Below are positions 34,866-44,367 of a stretch of DNA of 64,000 bases, one piece after another. A program made the translations under genes and the position numbers. The stretch covers positions 66,684 through 130,683 of the forward strand of contig CAWJJO010000019.1 in the NCBI GenBank assembly GCA_963843285.1, given 5' to 3'. How positions within the stretch are numbered: the stretch's first letter is position 1; each line of letters begins with the position of its first letter. Under the pieces are notes generated by a model. It was not told where the DNA came from. It made no database searches and saw nothing but the letters and a program-made list of their open reading frames with translations. The DNA is from CAZDDB01 sp963843285. GTDB lineage: Bacteria; Acidobacteriota; HRBIN11; JAKEFK01.

Positions 34866-36749
34866 GTGAAGACTGCCTTACGTTTCTTTATTATTGTGGG
34901 GTTACTCTCCGCGCTGATTGTCACATTTTTATATTACGGACACTTTGCCGCAAAAACGCAGCAAGCGTTCAAGTTCAGCGCATTTCTGGATGAAGTGGAT
35001 GAAGGACGAATTCGCGAAGTGGATATTCGTGGAAACGAGCTTCGGGTGAGCACACGGGAAGGTGGAGAGTACAAGACCTACGCGCCTCAGGGTTACAACG
35101 CCTACAACCTCGTAAACGATCTGAGAAAGAAAGGGGTGACCGTGTCATCCGAAGATAGCGCATCGAGTCCATGGGTCTCCTGGGTAGTCCAGGGGATCGT
35201 GGTGATTTTAGTGATGGGCGTTATGTGGATCCTTTTTATGCGCCAGATGCAAATTGGCGGAAACAAGGCTCTTTCATTCGGCAAATCGCGCGCCAAATTG
35301 CTGACAACACAGCAGAAACGTGTGACCTTCCGCGATGTAGCCGGCGTGGACGAAGCGCGAGAAGAGCTTCAGGAAATCATCGACTTCTTAAAAGATCCCC
35401 AGAAGTTCATCAAACTCGGCGGCAGAATTCCAAAAGGTGTCCTGCTGATGGGACCTCCCGGCACAGGGAAGACCCTGCTGGCGCGCGCAATTGCGGGAGA
35501 GGCGAATGTGCCTTTCTTCAGCATCAGCGGCTCTGATTTCGTGGAAATGTTTGTGGGCGTCGGCGCGTCACGCGTCCGCGATCTGTTTGAGCAGGGAAAG
35601 AAAAATGCGCCTTGCATTATTTTTATTGATGAAATTGACGCAGTGGGACGTCATCGTGGCGCCGGCCTTGGCGGCGGACACGATGAACGCGAACAGACGC
35701 TGAATCAGTTGCTTGTTGAGATGGATGGGTTTGAGACCAACGAAGGGGTGATCCTGATCGCGGCAACCAATCGTCCCGACGTTTTGGATCCGGCGCTTCT
35801 TCGTCCCGGTCGTTTCGACCGGCGGATCGTAGTAAACAGGCCGGACCTGAAAGGGCGCGAAGGAATCCTCGGCGTGCATACACGAAAAGTTCCCCTTTCA
35901 ACAGAAGTCGATATCAAGAAAATTGCCCGCGGTACGCCGGGATTTTCGGGCGCTGATCTCGCCAATCTGGTAAACGAAGCCGCTTTGATGGCCGCACGAC
36001 TGAACCGAAAAGCCGTTGCGCACGCAGATTTTGAGTACGCGAAAGATAAAGTACTGATGGGTGCAGAAAGGCGTTCCCTGATCCTGACAGACGACGAGAA
36101 GCGCAATACTGCATATCATGAGGCAGGACACGCTCTCGTGGCTCATTTGCTTCCCGGAACAGATCCGGTTCACAAAGTTACAATCATCCCCCGCGGTAGA
36201 GCTCTTGGTTTGACGCAGCAGCTGCCGCTCGATGATCGCTATAATTACAACAAGGACTTTCTGGACAATATGATCGCGATTTGCCTGGGCGGTAGAATTT
36301 CGGAAGAGCTTACGCTCGGTCAAATTACATCCGGCGCGGAGAACGATCTGGAAACTGCGACGGAACTCGCGCGAAAGATGGTTTGTGATTGGGGAATGAG
36401 CGTTGAGCTCGGACCGATTTCATTTGGCAAGAAAGAAGAAGCTATTTTCCTTGGACGCGATTTCTCACAACAAACGATGATCAGTCCCGAAACTGCAATC
36501 AAGATCGATCAGGAAATAAAGAAGATTATCTTGAATAATTACGGCCGCGCGCGGACGCTTCTAGAAGAAAATCGCCATCTGCTGGAAAAAATCGCTGAGG
36601 CATTGCTGGAACATGAAACCCTGGACACCGAGCAGATCCAGCAAGTCTGCGATGGATTGCCGATCACAAAACCTCAAACTGACGAAGAGCCTACCCGAAA
36701 AGAGCCGGCCACAGTGAAAGGCCGTCCGGTCCCCGTCCCCCAGTCGTAG
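34866..36749 (+). CDS. ftsH: ATP-dependent zinc metalloprotease FtsH
   Basis: This 627-residue AAA protease starts at GTG 34866 after AAGGA. Two N-terminal helices flank a short periplasmic domain. The AAA domain follows, with Walker A GPPGTGKT from residue 196, Walker B CIIFIDEID, the second region of homology, and pore motif FVEMFVGVGAS. The M41 peptidase site HEAGH lies at 418-422. It degrades misfolded and regulated membrane and cytosolic proteins; in other bacteria LpxC is a target, and lpxC is in this window. A Pro-rich tail ends the protein. Confidence 0.97.
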   Translation: MKTALRFFIIVGLLSALIVTFLYYGHFAAKTQQAFKFSAFLDEVDEGRIREVDIRGNELRVSTREGGEYKTYAPQGYNAYNLVNDLRKKGVTVSSEDSASSPWVSWVVQGIVVILVMGVMWILFMRQMQIGGNKALSFGKSRAKLLTTQQKRVTFRDVAGVDEAREELQEIIDFLKDPQKFIKLGGRIPKGVLLMGPPGTGKTLLARAIAGEANVPFFSISGSDFVEMFVGVGASRVRDLFEQGKKNAPCIIFIDEIDAVGRHRGAGLGGGHDEREQTLNQLLVEMDGFETNEGVILIAATNRPDVLDPALLRPGRFDRRIVVNRPDLKGREGILGVHTRKVPLSTEVDIKKIARGTPGFSGADLANLVNEAALMAARLNRKAVAHADFEYAKDKVLMGAERRSLILTDDEKRNTAYHEAGHALVAHLLPGTDPVHKVTIIPRGRALGLTQQLPLDDRYNYNKDFLDNMIAICLGGRISEELTLGQITSGAENDLETATELARKMVCDWGMSVELGPISFGKKEEAIFLGRDFSQQTMISPETAIKIDQEIKKIILNNYGRARTLLEENRHLLEKIAEALLEHETLDTEQIQQVCDGLPITKPQTDEEPTRKEPATVKGRPVPVPQS

Positions 36750-36755
36750 ATCGGA

Positions 36756-36842
36756 TTAACCACAGACACGAAGGCGCCAAGACAGCACGAAGTTTCTAGT
36801 ATTTTTTCCCGTTTCTTTGTGTCTTCGTGTCTTTGTGGTTAA
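36756..36842. repeat. Inverted-repeat element (CACAAAG family)
   Basis: Arms at 36756-36774 (TTAACCACAGACACGAAGG) and 36820-36842 (GTCTTCGTGTCTTTGTGGTT type) bracket about 45 bp. It lies between ftsH and folP. Confidence 0.85.
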
Positions 36843-36851
36843 CTCGATCTT

Positions 36852-37703
36852 ATGAGGCGCACTTATACTATCCGTTCTCGAGGCAAAACACTCGAACTTG
36901 GACGCCAAACCGGCATCATGGGAATCGTGAATATTACTCCTGATTCCTTTTACGACAGCGGACGGCACTTCTCGCCCGATGCCGCAATCGAACATGCGCG
37001 CCGCTTGATCGAGGAAGAGGCTGACATCCTGGACTTCGGCGCTCAATCCACCAGGCCGGGTTCTCAACCGGTCGGCGCACAAGAAGAGATGGAACGCATC
37101 CTGCCTGTGATTTCCGAAATTCGGAAAGATAGCAAGATCTGGATCTCGATTGATACCTACCGCAGCGAAGTTGCCCGTGCGTGTCTACAGGAAGGAGCAG
37201 ACATGATCAATGATGTTTCTTCATTCCGTCTCGATTCTGAGATGCCTGCCGTGGTTGCGGAGTACGACGTACCGGTCGTATGCATGCATTTCAAAGACAG
37301 TATTCATCCCATGCCTGCCGATCCACAGTATCAGGATTTGTTTGGCGAAATCCTTTCCTTCTTTCGGGAAACTTTCTTCACCGCGAAGAAGGCAGGAATC
37401 AAACGAGAACAAATCATCGTGGATCCGGGAATCGGATTTGGCAAGCAATTGGATCATAATCTTCGCATCCTGAACGGGCTCTCTTTTCTAAACGAACTGG
37501 ACCGACCGGTGCTCACCGGTCCGTCACGAAAGTCATTTATCGGCAAACTTACCGGACTGGCTGCTGAAGACCGGCTCGAAGGCACAGCAGCCGCTGTTGG
37601 CGCCTGCGTTCAGAACGGCGCGCACATCATCCGCGTTCATGATGCGGGATATTTCCGCCGCTATTGCGATGTGCTGGACGCTATTCTGAATGAGGGCCGG
37701 TAG
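36852..37703 (+). CDS. folP: Dihydropteroate synthase
   Basis: This 283-residue TIM-barrel enzyme joins p-aminobenzoate to 6-hydroxymethyl-dihydropterin pyrophosphate in folate synthesis. The signature GIMGIVNITPDSFYDSGRH, the ILDFGAQSTRPGSQPV loop 2 and the GPSRKSFIGKLTGL pterin-binding segment are present. It follows ftsH, as is common, after a repeat element. Confidence 0.96.
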   Translation: MRRTYTIRSRGKTLELGRQTGIMGIVNITPDSFYDSGRHFSPDAAIEHARRLIEEEADILDFGAQSTRPGSQPVGAQEEMERILPVISEIRKDSKIWISIDTYRSEVARACLQEGADMINDVSSFRLDSEMPAVVAEYDVPVVCMHFKDSIHPMPADPQYQDLFGEILSFFRETFFTAKKAGIKREQIIVDPGIGFGKQLDHNLRILNGLSFLNELDRPVLTGPSRKSFIGKLTGLAAEDRLEGTAAAVGACVQNGAHIIRVHDAGYFRRYCDVLDAILNEGR

Positions 37704-37985
37704 GGCTGTTCATTGGCCTGCCTGTAGGGGCCATGCATTTGCCGGCCCAGTTTGGGCTGTGCATTTGCCGTGTAAAGCAGCAGATCACAAAAGTAGCCTT
37801 TCTCGGAAAGCAATTATAGATCCTTCAAGTGGGGACAAATGCACAGCCGTCTCGCTGCGGAAATGACACCACTTCACGTGACGGGCTGAGCATTTTCTCA
37901 GCACGAAAAGGAAACCGTCCATAAGGAGATTTTGCAACGATAGCCTCCGGCGCATCACTAACGATGGAAAATGCTCAGCCCCTAC
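37704..37985. repeat. Composite inverted-repeat region between folP and cdaA
   Basis: The 298-base gap holds nested inverted repeats. GGGCTGTGCATTTGCC near 37749 pairs with GACAAATGCACAGCC near 37835. GGGCTGAGCATTTTCT near 37883 pairs with GGAAAATGCTCAGCCCC near 37966. The outer ends both carry a GTAGGGGCTG-like word in opposite orientation. No coding frame is credible here, and no transposase is present. Confidence 0.7.
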
Positions 37986-38001
37986 GTAGTATTATAGATG
38001 T

Positions 38002-38802
38002 GTGACTTTTGTCGGAATTGAAATCGGATGGATTGATGTCGTTGATATTGCTATTGTTGCGTTTCTTATCTATCAATTACTGCTGATTATCAAGGGCACA
38101 GGAGCGGTCCAGCTGGGACTGGGGTTGCTGTTCCTGATCCTGATCTTTTTTGTTTCCGAATGGCTTCGTCTGAACACGCTTCACTGGACCCTCACCCGAA
38201 TATTTCCTTATCTTTTCTTCATCGTATTGATCCTCTTTCAACACGAGATCCGCAAAGCTGTTTCGATTCTTGGTCAAAACCCGCTCATCAACATGTTTAC
38301 GGGCCGGCTGGCCAGGGAGCCGTTGGATGAAATTATTTTTGCAGTTACGGCTATGGCGAGCAAACGAATCGGCTCGTTGCTGGTTCTGGAACGCGAAATG
38401 GGTCTGAAAAATTATATCGAAAGCGGCATTCAGATTGACGCAAAAGTTTCGTACGATCTCTTGATGAGCATCTTCAATCCTGCGTCGCCGCTTCACGATG
38501 GGGCAATCATCATTCAAAGAGACCGGATCAGCGCCGCTGCCTGTTTTCTTCCATTGACCTTGAATCCCGATCTTGCGCGCGAGTTGGGAAGCCGTCATCG
38601 CGCGGCGATCGGATTGAGTGAAGAAACGGATGCGATGATCATTGTCGTTTCGGAAGAGACGGGAAAAATCAGTCTGGTTTACGACGAAATTGTGGCAGGT
38701 GATCTGGATGGTCCGGAACTGAAAAAGCGAATCACCGACTACCTTTATCTGGATCGTCCTGATTTCACGCGAAGAATTCGAAAAGATGTTCCGCTGCCAT
38801 GA
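38002..38802 (+). CDS. cdaA: Diadenylate cyclase CdaA
   Basis: This 266-residue membrane enzyme makes cyclic di-AMP from two ATP. Three N-terminal helices (about residues 13-80) precede the DAC domain with LHDGA (Asp166-Ala168) and GSRHRAA (Arg198-Arg200), the catalytic and ATP-binding motifs. The start is GTG 38002. The cdaA-cdaR-glmM order is the classical one, and the next gene shares ATGA. A probable c-di-AMP phosphodiesterase, PgpH, is encoded at 61121-63451. Confidence 0.95.
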   Translation: MTFVGIEIGWIDVVDIAIVAFLIYQLLLIIKGTGAVQLGLGLLFLILIFFVSEWLRLNTLHWTLTRIFPYLFFIVLILFQHEIRKAVSILGQNPLINMFTGRLAREPLDEIIFAVTAMASKRIGSLLVLEREMGLKNYIESGIQIDAKVSYDLLMSIFNPASPLHDGAIIIQRDRISAAACFLPLTLNPDLARELGSRHRAAIGLSEETDAMIIVVSEETGKISLVYDEIVAGDLDGPELKKRITDYLYLDRPDFTRRIRKDVPLP

Positions 38803-39719
38803 GAATTCCATCCGGCAATCTGATTCTGATGATCGTTTCAGCGATTCTGGCGGCGCTGCTATGGCTCTGGGTCGGAGCCCAGGCCAGCTCCGAAGTGATT
38901 ATCAGCACACCACTCGAATACAGGAACTTGCCAAAGACATTTGAATTCTCCTCAGACGGTCCATTGCTTTCCGCCATCAATGTCTGGGTTCGCGGAAACA
39001 CAACGATTGTCAAGAATCTTCGGCCGCAAGACATCTCCGCATGGATCGATCTGGCCGGAACTACGGCAGGCGCCAGAAACTTCGAGCTCACATCCAACAA
39101 TGTTCATTTACCTTACGGGCTGTCCGTTCTTCGCATTTCACCTTCGCGCGTCCATTTGCGAATTGAAGAAGTGATCCGTCGATTTGCTCCCGTTGAGCCA
39201 CATCTCGAGGGAGAGCCGCCGGAAGGTTTTGCGGTTACTCAGATGACAGTCGTGCCGCCACAAGTTGAAGTAGTTGGACCGCGATCCGCTGTTATCGCAG
39301 TCAAGAATGTGACCACAGACTCGATTGATATCAGCTCCACCCGCGGAGCCCACACGGAAAAAGTGAATGTGGGGGTAGATAACAGCTCGGTGCGACTTGG
39401 ATCAATCAAGAAGGTTACAGTTTCTCTGATGATTGCCGAAATCAAGGATCACATCACTCTGCGACGCATCCCGGTTACAGTCGAAGGAACAAAGCGAACC
39501 ATCAAGTACAACCCCAGGGTGGTGCGCATAGATTTGGAAGCGCCAAAACAGTGGCTCACAAAAATCTCCGAAGAACAGGTAAGCGTTACGCTGGATCTTG
39601 CAGGAATGGCTCCTGGCGTGTATGAACTGACTCCAAAGATCATAATCCAGGACGGCGAATCCAGAAGTATTTCCGTCCGAAGCGTGATTCCGGAACGCAT
39701 TCACGTTCGTATCCAGTAA
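38799..39719 (+). CDS. cdaR: CdaR/YbbR-domain regulator of CdaA
   Basis: This 306-residue protein has one N-terminal helix (LILMIVSAILAALLWLWVGA) and three YbbR beta-domains outside the membrane, each with the pattern of VPPQVEVVGPRSAV or RVHLRIEE. YbbR proteins bind and modulate CdaA. It starts within the cdaA stop. Confidence 0.92.
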   Translation: MRIPSGNLILMIVSAILAALLWLWVGAQASSEVIISTPLEYRNLPKTFEFSSDGPLLSAINVWVRGNTTIVKNLRPQDISAWIDLAGTTAGARNFELTSNNVHLPYGLSVLRISPSRVHLRIEEVIRRFAPVEPHLEGEPPEGFAVTQMTVVPPQVEVVGPRSAVIAVKNVTTDSIDISSTRGAHTEKVNVGVDNSSVRLGSIKKVTVSLMIAEIKDHITLRRIPVTVEGTKRTIKYNPRVVRIDLEAPKQWLTKISEEQVSVTLDLAGMAPGVYELTPKIIIQDGESRSISVRSVIPERIHVRIQ

Positions 39720-39722
39720 GGA

Positions 39723-39805
39723 TTAACCTCAAAGACCGCAAAGGGCGCAAAACAAGAAGAAGAATTCCTCCCGAATTTTTGCGTTCTTCGCGGTCTTTGC
39801 GGTTA
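39723..39805. repeat. Inverted-repeat element (CCGCAAAG variant)
   Basis: Arms at 39723-39750 (TTAACCTCAAAGACCGCAAA) and 39781-39805 (TCGCGGTCTTTGCGGTTATA) bracket about 30 bp between cdaR and glmM. It is a GC-richer variant of the family, like the copy at 47922. Confidence 0.85.
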
Positions 39806-39824
39806 TAATATTGAACTCCGATTT

Positions 39825-41165
39825 ATGGCTAGACTTTTTGGTACGGATGGACTACGAGGGGTGGCGGGACAATTTCCCCTCGATCAGGCTACGGTGGAAC
39901 TGCTAGGGCGTATTTTGTACTTCCAGTTCCTGGAACGAAAGATAGATCCCGAATTGATCATTGGCAGGGACACGCGCGAATCTGGCCCCGCGTTGTTTGC
40001 GGCATTGACGCGCGGGTTCGGCCGGGCTGGTGGTCAAATTGATGATGCTGGTATCCTTTCTACTCCAGCTCTTGCGTATCTTGCCCTGGCCGAAAAAAAA
40101 TGCGCAATTTCCATCACAGCCTCACACAATCCATACAAAGATAACGGAATCAAGCTCTTTGGACCTGACGGCAGCAAGCTCTCTGAAGATGCAGAAATGG
40201 AAATTGAGCCGTACCTTCTTGGCGAGAAAACATTTCGTGAGGAATCCAAATCCTTTCCGGAAGTTCTAAGTCGACCGATGCACGGGTTCTTCAAAACAAA
40301 GTATTGTCTGCATTTGCGTGAATTATTTGCAGACCTCGATTTGGGTGGGATGCGGATTGCTGTGGATTGCGCCAACGGAGCCCTCTCCGAACTTGCCCCG
40401 CAGGTGCTTCGCGAATTCGGAGCGGAGGTAACGGCATTTCACAATGAGCCGAATGGAAAAAACATCAACGAAAATAGTGGATCGCTTCATCCTGATTTGT
40501 TGTTCGAATCTGTGCGGACCGGAAATTTTGATTGTGGATTTACATTCGATGGCGATGGCGATCGATGCCTGGCTGCAGATCCACACGCCATGTACGACGG
40601 CGATTTTATTCTTGGCGCAGCAGCTCGCTATTTGCAAATGCGAAAAGAGTTAAAACAGGATGCGGTTGTAGCAACCACGATGAGCAATCTGGGGCTCGAA
40701 TTGTTTTTAAAGAAGCATCACATCCATCTTTATCGAGTCCCGGTCGGAGATAAATCTGTTCTAGAAAAATTGCGCCAGGAACGTCTTTCACTCGGGGGAG
40801 AACAATCCGGCCATATCATCTTTATGAACGACAGCTTCATTGGGGATGGATTGCTCACCGCCCTTCAGCTCCTGCGCATCTACAGGAATTCGGACGGCTT
40901 TGGGCATATTTGCGAGGATCTTGTGAAATGTCCACAAATCTTGTTGAATATTCCAGTAAAGAAAAAACCTGAGTTCATCACGATCCCCGAGATCCAGGAA
41001 AAGGTTCAGGAGATCGAAAAAGACCTGCAGGATTCCGGGCGAATTCTTCTACGTTATTCCGGAACGGAATTGCTGGCCCGGATCATGATTGAAGGGACGG
41101 ACCAGAAGCGGATCGAACTGATGGCAAAAGATCTGGGTGAAATCATCCGTAAAACCCTCAACTAG
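39825..41165 (+). CDS. glmM: Phosphoglucosamine mutase
   Basis: This 446-residue enzyme interconverts glucosamine-6-phosphate and -1-phosphate for UDP-GlcNAc, and so feeds peptidoglycan and lipid A synthesis. The phosphoserine site is TASHNPYKDNGIK (Ser100), the metal loop is DGDGD (242-246), and the C-terminal phosphate loop is LLRYSGTELLARIM. In other species CdaA binds GlmM and is regulated by it, consistent with the shared operon. Confidence 0.97.
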   Translation: MARLFGTDGLRGVAGQFPLDQATVELLGRILYFQFLERKIDPELIIGRDTRESGPALFAALTRGFGRAGGQIDDAGILSTPALAYLALAEKKCAISITASHNPYKDNGIKLFGPDGSKLSEDAEMEIEPYLLGEKTFREESKSFPEVLSRPMHGFFKTKYCLHLRELFADLDLGGMRIAVDCANGALSELAPQVLREFGAEVTAFHNEPNGKNINENSGSLHPDLLFESVRTGNFDCGFTFDGDGDRCLAADPHAMYDGDFILGAAARYLQMRKELKQDAVVATTMSNLGLELFLKKHHIHLYRVPVGDKSVLEKLRQERLSLGGEQSGHIIFMNDSFIGDGLLTALQLLRIYRNSDGFGHICEDLVKCPQILLNIPVKKKPEFITIPEIQEKVQEIEKDLQDSGRILLRYSGTELLARIMIEGTDQKRIELMAKDLGEIIRKTLN

Positions 41166-41191
41166 TGAACTGTAACGATTTGGACAGTGAT

Positions 41192-41275
41192 TCTCCCCCC
41201 TTATGAAGGGGGGAGTGAGTGGGGGGTTGGAAAGCAACCCCCTCCCAACCTCGCCCTTGATAAGGGGGACGAGGC
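41192..41275. repeat. CCCCCTTATNAAGGGGG-type palindromic element
   Basis: The palindrome TCCCCCCTTATGAAGGGGGGA is followed by GGGGGGTTGG...CAACCCCCTCC and by CCCTTGATAAGGGGG. This dispersed type is common in environmental genomes. It lies between glmM and pdxJ and could also act as a terminator, though no T-run follows. Confidence 0.75.
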
Positions 41276-41314
41276 GCTACCCGAACCTTTATTACAAGAT
41301 ACGAAGGAAATTTT

Positions 41315-42040
41315 ATGAAGACACGATTTGTAAAACTGGGTGTAAACATCGATCACATTGCGACGATTCGTGAAGCGCGAAAATCAAATGAACCTGATCC
41401 TGTGACTGCAGCGGTTCTAGCGGAAATAGCCGGAGGTGATGGAATCACGGTTCATCTTCGCGGAGACCGTCGTCACATTCAAGAGCGCGATGTCCGGTTG
41501 CTTCGTGAGGTAATTCGGACGCGATTGAATGTCGAGATGGCTGCAACGACTGAAATGATCAAGCTCATCACAGAAATCAAGCCGGACACAGCGACGTTCG
41601 TTCCGGAAAGACGTGAAGAGCTGACTACCGAAGGTGGTCTGGATGTTGCGCTGAACGCATCCCAGTTGTCCAGAAGCCTGAGCGTCCTAAAAGATGCAGG
41701 GATCGCAGTCAGTCTGTTCATCGATCCGGATCTCGATCAGATCAAAGCATGTCAAAAGTTGGGAGCCGGCAAAGTCGAGATCAATACCGGAAAATTTTCA
41801 GATGCCAGAACTGCGGATCTGCAGGAAACGGAGCTGGAGAAAATACGAAACGCGGCTCAACTCGCAAAGCGGCTCGGATTTGAAGTTCTGGCCGGACATG
41901 GACTAACGTATTACAATGTCCGCCACATTGTGGAAATCGAAGAAATCGAAGAGCTGAATATCGGACATAACATTATCGCGCGTGCCGCACTAGTGGGTAT
42001 GGATCGCGCCGTCCGCGAAATGAAAGCCCTTCTGATTTAA
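41315..42040 (+). CDS. pdxJ: Pyridoxine 5'-phosphate synthase PdxJ
   Basis: This 241-residue TIM-barrel enzyme forms pyridoxine phosphate from deoxyxylulose phosphate and aminoacetone phosphate. LGVNIDHIATIREARK, ITVHLRGDRRHIQERDV and the C-terminal NIGHNIIARAALVGMDRAV are diagnostic, with the catalytic His and Glu pairs visible. The start at ATG 41315 is supported by AAGGAA. No pdxA is in the window. Confidence 0.96.
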   Translation: MKTRFVKLGVNIDHIATIREARKSNEPDPVTAAVLAEIAGGDGITVHLRGDRRHIQERDVRLLREVIRTRLNVEMAATTEMIKLITEIKPDTATFVPERREELTTEGGLDVALNASQLSRSLSVLKDAGIAVSLFIDPDLDQIKACQKLGAGKVEINTGKFSDARTADLQETELEKIRNAAQLAKRLGFEVLAGHGLTYYNVRHIVEIEEIEELNIGHNIIARAALVGMDRAVREMKALLI

Positions 42041-42047
42041 GGGAAAG

Positions 42048-42140
42048 AAACCACGAAGGCACCAAGGCGCGAAGAACTCACGAAGGATGAATATTCAACC
42101 AATTAGTTAAATATTATTCCCTCTTCGTGCCTTTGTGGTT
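42048..42140. repeat. Inverted-repeat element (CACAAAG family)
   Basis: Arms at 42048-42072 (AAACCACGAAGGCACCAAGG) and 42121-42140 (CTCTTCGTGCCTTTGTGGTT) bracket an AT-rich 48-bp centre, between the convergent pdxJ and glutamate dehydrogenase genes. Confidence 0.85.
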
Positions 42141-42149
42141 TTTTCCGAG

Positions 42150-43412
42150 CTATGCGTAGATGCCGCGGGTTTTGATGGTATCCACCACACGCTGAATGCC
42201 GAGCATGTAGGCGGCCGTCCGGAAGTTTACATGAAATTTGGTGGTATAGTCTGCCACTTCCTGGAAGCTGGCAACCAGCACATCTTCCAGCCTTTCATTG
42301 ACTACATCTTCCTTCCAGAAGTACCCCATCCGGTCCTGTACCCACTCGAAATAAGAGACCGTAACGCCGCCCGCATTGGCTAGAATATCGGGAATTACTG
42401 CGATCCCCCGCTTGTCAAGAATCGCGTCCGCTTCCAGCGAAGTCGGACCGTTTGCGCCTTCGCAGATTAATTTTGCCTTGATATTGTTTGCATTCTGTTC
42501 GGTGATCTGCTCTGCGGCTGCAGCGGGAATCAGGATGTCGCAAGGAAGTTCCATCAGTGCGGCATTATCCACTCTTTCGCCTTCAAAGCCCTCCAGGGAA
42601 CGATGTTCTTGAACATGTTTCAGAACAGCGTCCACATCCAAGCCTTTTTCATTGTAGACTCCGCCATGAATATCGGAAATCGCTACAATCTTGCAGCCGA
42701 GCCGTGAAAGGAGCTGTGCGGAGACACCACCTACATTCCCGCATCCTTGAATCACGACGGGGGCATCTTTGAGCTCCATCCCGAATCTTTTGGCTGCCTG
42801 CTGCACCATAATCATGATGCCACGACCGGTTGCTTCACGGCGCCCTTTGGATCCGCCCAGACTCATCGGTTTCCCGGTGACGACCGCAGTCACGGTTTGG
42901 CGCGCGTGCATACTGTAAGTATCCATGATCCAAGCCATTACCTGTTCGTTTGTGTTCATATCCGGCGCCGGCACATCTTTTTCAGGTCCCAGTATTTCAA
43001 GAATCTCAGCCGTATACCTGCGAGTGATTCTCTCCAGTTCGCGCTGAGTCAGTTTGGACGGATCACATTTGACTCCGCCTTTTGCTCCACCAAACGGAAT
43101 GTTGACCACGGCGCATTTCATCGTCATCCACGCGGCAAGAGCTCGCACTTCGTCCAAATTGACATCGGGCGCAAAACGAATCCCCCCCTTGGCAGGTCCG
43201 CGTGCAATGCTGTGTTGCACACGATAACCGGTAAAGACCTCGATCTGGCCGTCTTCCCGCAAAATTGGTAAATACACCGTTACTTCACGCATGGGATAAC
43301 GGACAATTTTGTACAGACCGCGGTCTATATCCAGTAGCTGAGCTGCCCGATCAAAACGGGCCATCGTGTCTTCGTAGAGACCATGGTCGCCTACCGTTGG
43401 TTCGAGAATCAT
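42150..43412 (-). CDS. Glutamate dehydrogenase
   Basis: This 420-residue Glu/Leu/Phe/Val dehydrogenase interconverts glutamate with 2-oxoglutarate and ammonia. HSIARGPAKGGIRFAPDV, the catalytic Lys in FGGAKGGVKCDPSKL, VVTGKPMSLGGSKGRREATGRG and the Rossmann motif VIQGCGNVGG are present. The start at ATG 43412 follows AAGGAGAA. It links amino-group metabolism to the aminotransferases elsewhere in the window. NAD or NADP preference is not assigned. Confidence 0.95.
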   Translation of the reverse strand: MILEPTVGDHGLYEDTMARFDRAAQLLDIDRGLYKIVRYPMREVTVYLPILREDGQIEVFTGYRVQHSIARGPAKGGIRFAPDVNLDEVRALAAWMTMKCAVVNIPFGGAKGGVKCDPSKLTQRELERITRRYTAEILEILGPEKDVPAPDMNTNEQVMAWIMDTYSMHARQTVTAVVTGKPMSLGGSKGRREATGRGIMIMVQQAAKRFGMELKDAPVVIQGCGNVGGVSAQLLSRLGCKIVAISDIHGGVYNEKGLDVDAVLKHVQEHRSLEGFEGERVDNAALMELPCDILIPAAAAEQITEQNANNIKAKLICEGANGPTSLEADAILDKRGIAVIPDILANAGGVTVSYFEWVQDRMGYFWKEDVVNERLEDVLVASFQEVADYTTKFHVNFRTAAYMLGIQRVVDTIKTRGIYA

Positions 43413-43445
43413 AAGTTATTTTCTCCTTGAATCAGGACCAGAAAT

Positions 43446-44351
43446 TCAGATCGCGGTCGCAGGAACGGGAACCCGGAATTTGGGAAAATCCCGGACTTTG
43501 TTTTTCCAGAGCACCAGATCCCATTTTTCCGGATGCTCTAATATCTTAGAGATCAGTTCCGAATGAAGATGATGGCCGGCTTTATACGCCACAAAATGGC
43601 CAAGAAGGCCGTAACTTAGCAGGGCAAGATCTCCGATCAAGTCCAGAATCTTGTGGCGAACAAATTCATCGGGAAAGCGAAGATGTTCATTTAGAATCCC
43701 ATGTTCCGTAAGGACGATTGCATTTTCCAGCGAACCGCCAAGGGCCAGATTGTGGGCGCGCATTTGCTCAATCTCGTGAAGAAAACCAAACGTGCGGGCA
43801 GAAGCAATCTGCTTGATAAAGTTTTGTCTGTTTACTCGAATTGTCTTTTCCTGCTTCCGAAGCCAGGGGTGAGGAAAACTGATCGTGTAACTGATATCAA
43901 AATGATCGGAAGGATAAACCCCGATAAACCGGTCGCCATCCTTGGATTCAATCGGCTCCAGGATCTGCAAGAAATAGTTTGGCCGGTCGAGTTGCACGAT
44001 ATCCGCAGAACGCAATAAATCTACAAACGGAAGCGCGCTACCGTCCAGGATCGGAACTTCGTCCGCATCCATTTCAATCACAATATTATTGACGCCCATT
44101 CCGTACAGCGCCGCAAGAATATGCTCGATAGTAAAAACTTTGGTTTGACCGTTGCTGATGGAGGTTGCGTAATTCACCTGTGTAATGAATTCCTGTTTGA
44201 CCGGCACTTCAGTGTTGTTGAGATCAGTCCGCCGGAAGATCACTCCCGTATTGGCTTCGGCAGTCAGCATCTTGAGGTGTACCGGCTTGCCGGAGTGTAA
44301 TCCGATCCCGGTGCAGGTAACCATCCGCTTGATCGTTTTTTGATACTCCAT
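43446..44351 (-). CDS. lpxC: UDP-3-O-acyl-N-acetylglucosamine deacetylase
   Basis: This 301-residue zinc enzyme performs the committed step of lipid A synthesis. QKTIKRMVTCTGIGLHSGKPV, EHILAALYGMGVNNIVIEMDADEVPILDGSA, the zinc and catalytic HKILDLIGDLALL (His and Asp) and the late AGHHLHSEL segment are all present. The start at ATG 44351 follows AAAGGAGAA. Its presence is the clearest sign of an LPS-bearing outer membrane. In E. coli LpxC is degraded by FtsH, also encoded here. Confidence 0.96.
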   Translation of the reverse strand: MEYQKTIKRMVTCTGIGLHSGKPVHLKMLTAEANTGVIFRRTDLNNTEVPVKQEFITQVNYATSISNGQTKVFTIEHILAALYGMGVNNIVIEMDADEVPILDGSALPFVDLLRSADIVQLDRPNYFLQILEPIESKDGDRFIGVYPSDHFDISYTISFPHPWLRKQEKTIRVNRQNFIKQIASARTFGFLHEIEQMRAHNLALGGSLENAIVLTEHGILNEHLRFPDEFVRHKILDLIGDLALLSYGLLGHFVAYKAGHHLHSELISKILEHPEKWDLVLWKNKVRDFPKFRVPVPATAI

Positions 44352-44367
44352 TTTTGCGCCTTCTCCT

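Noticed and set aside
41192..41275. Strong terminator after glmM
   Set aside because: The hairpins are strong but lack a T-run and match a known dispersed repeat type, so they are listed as a repeat only.
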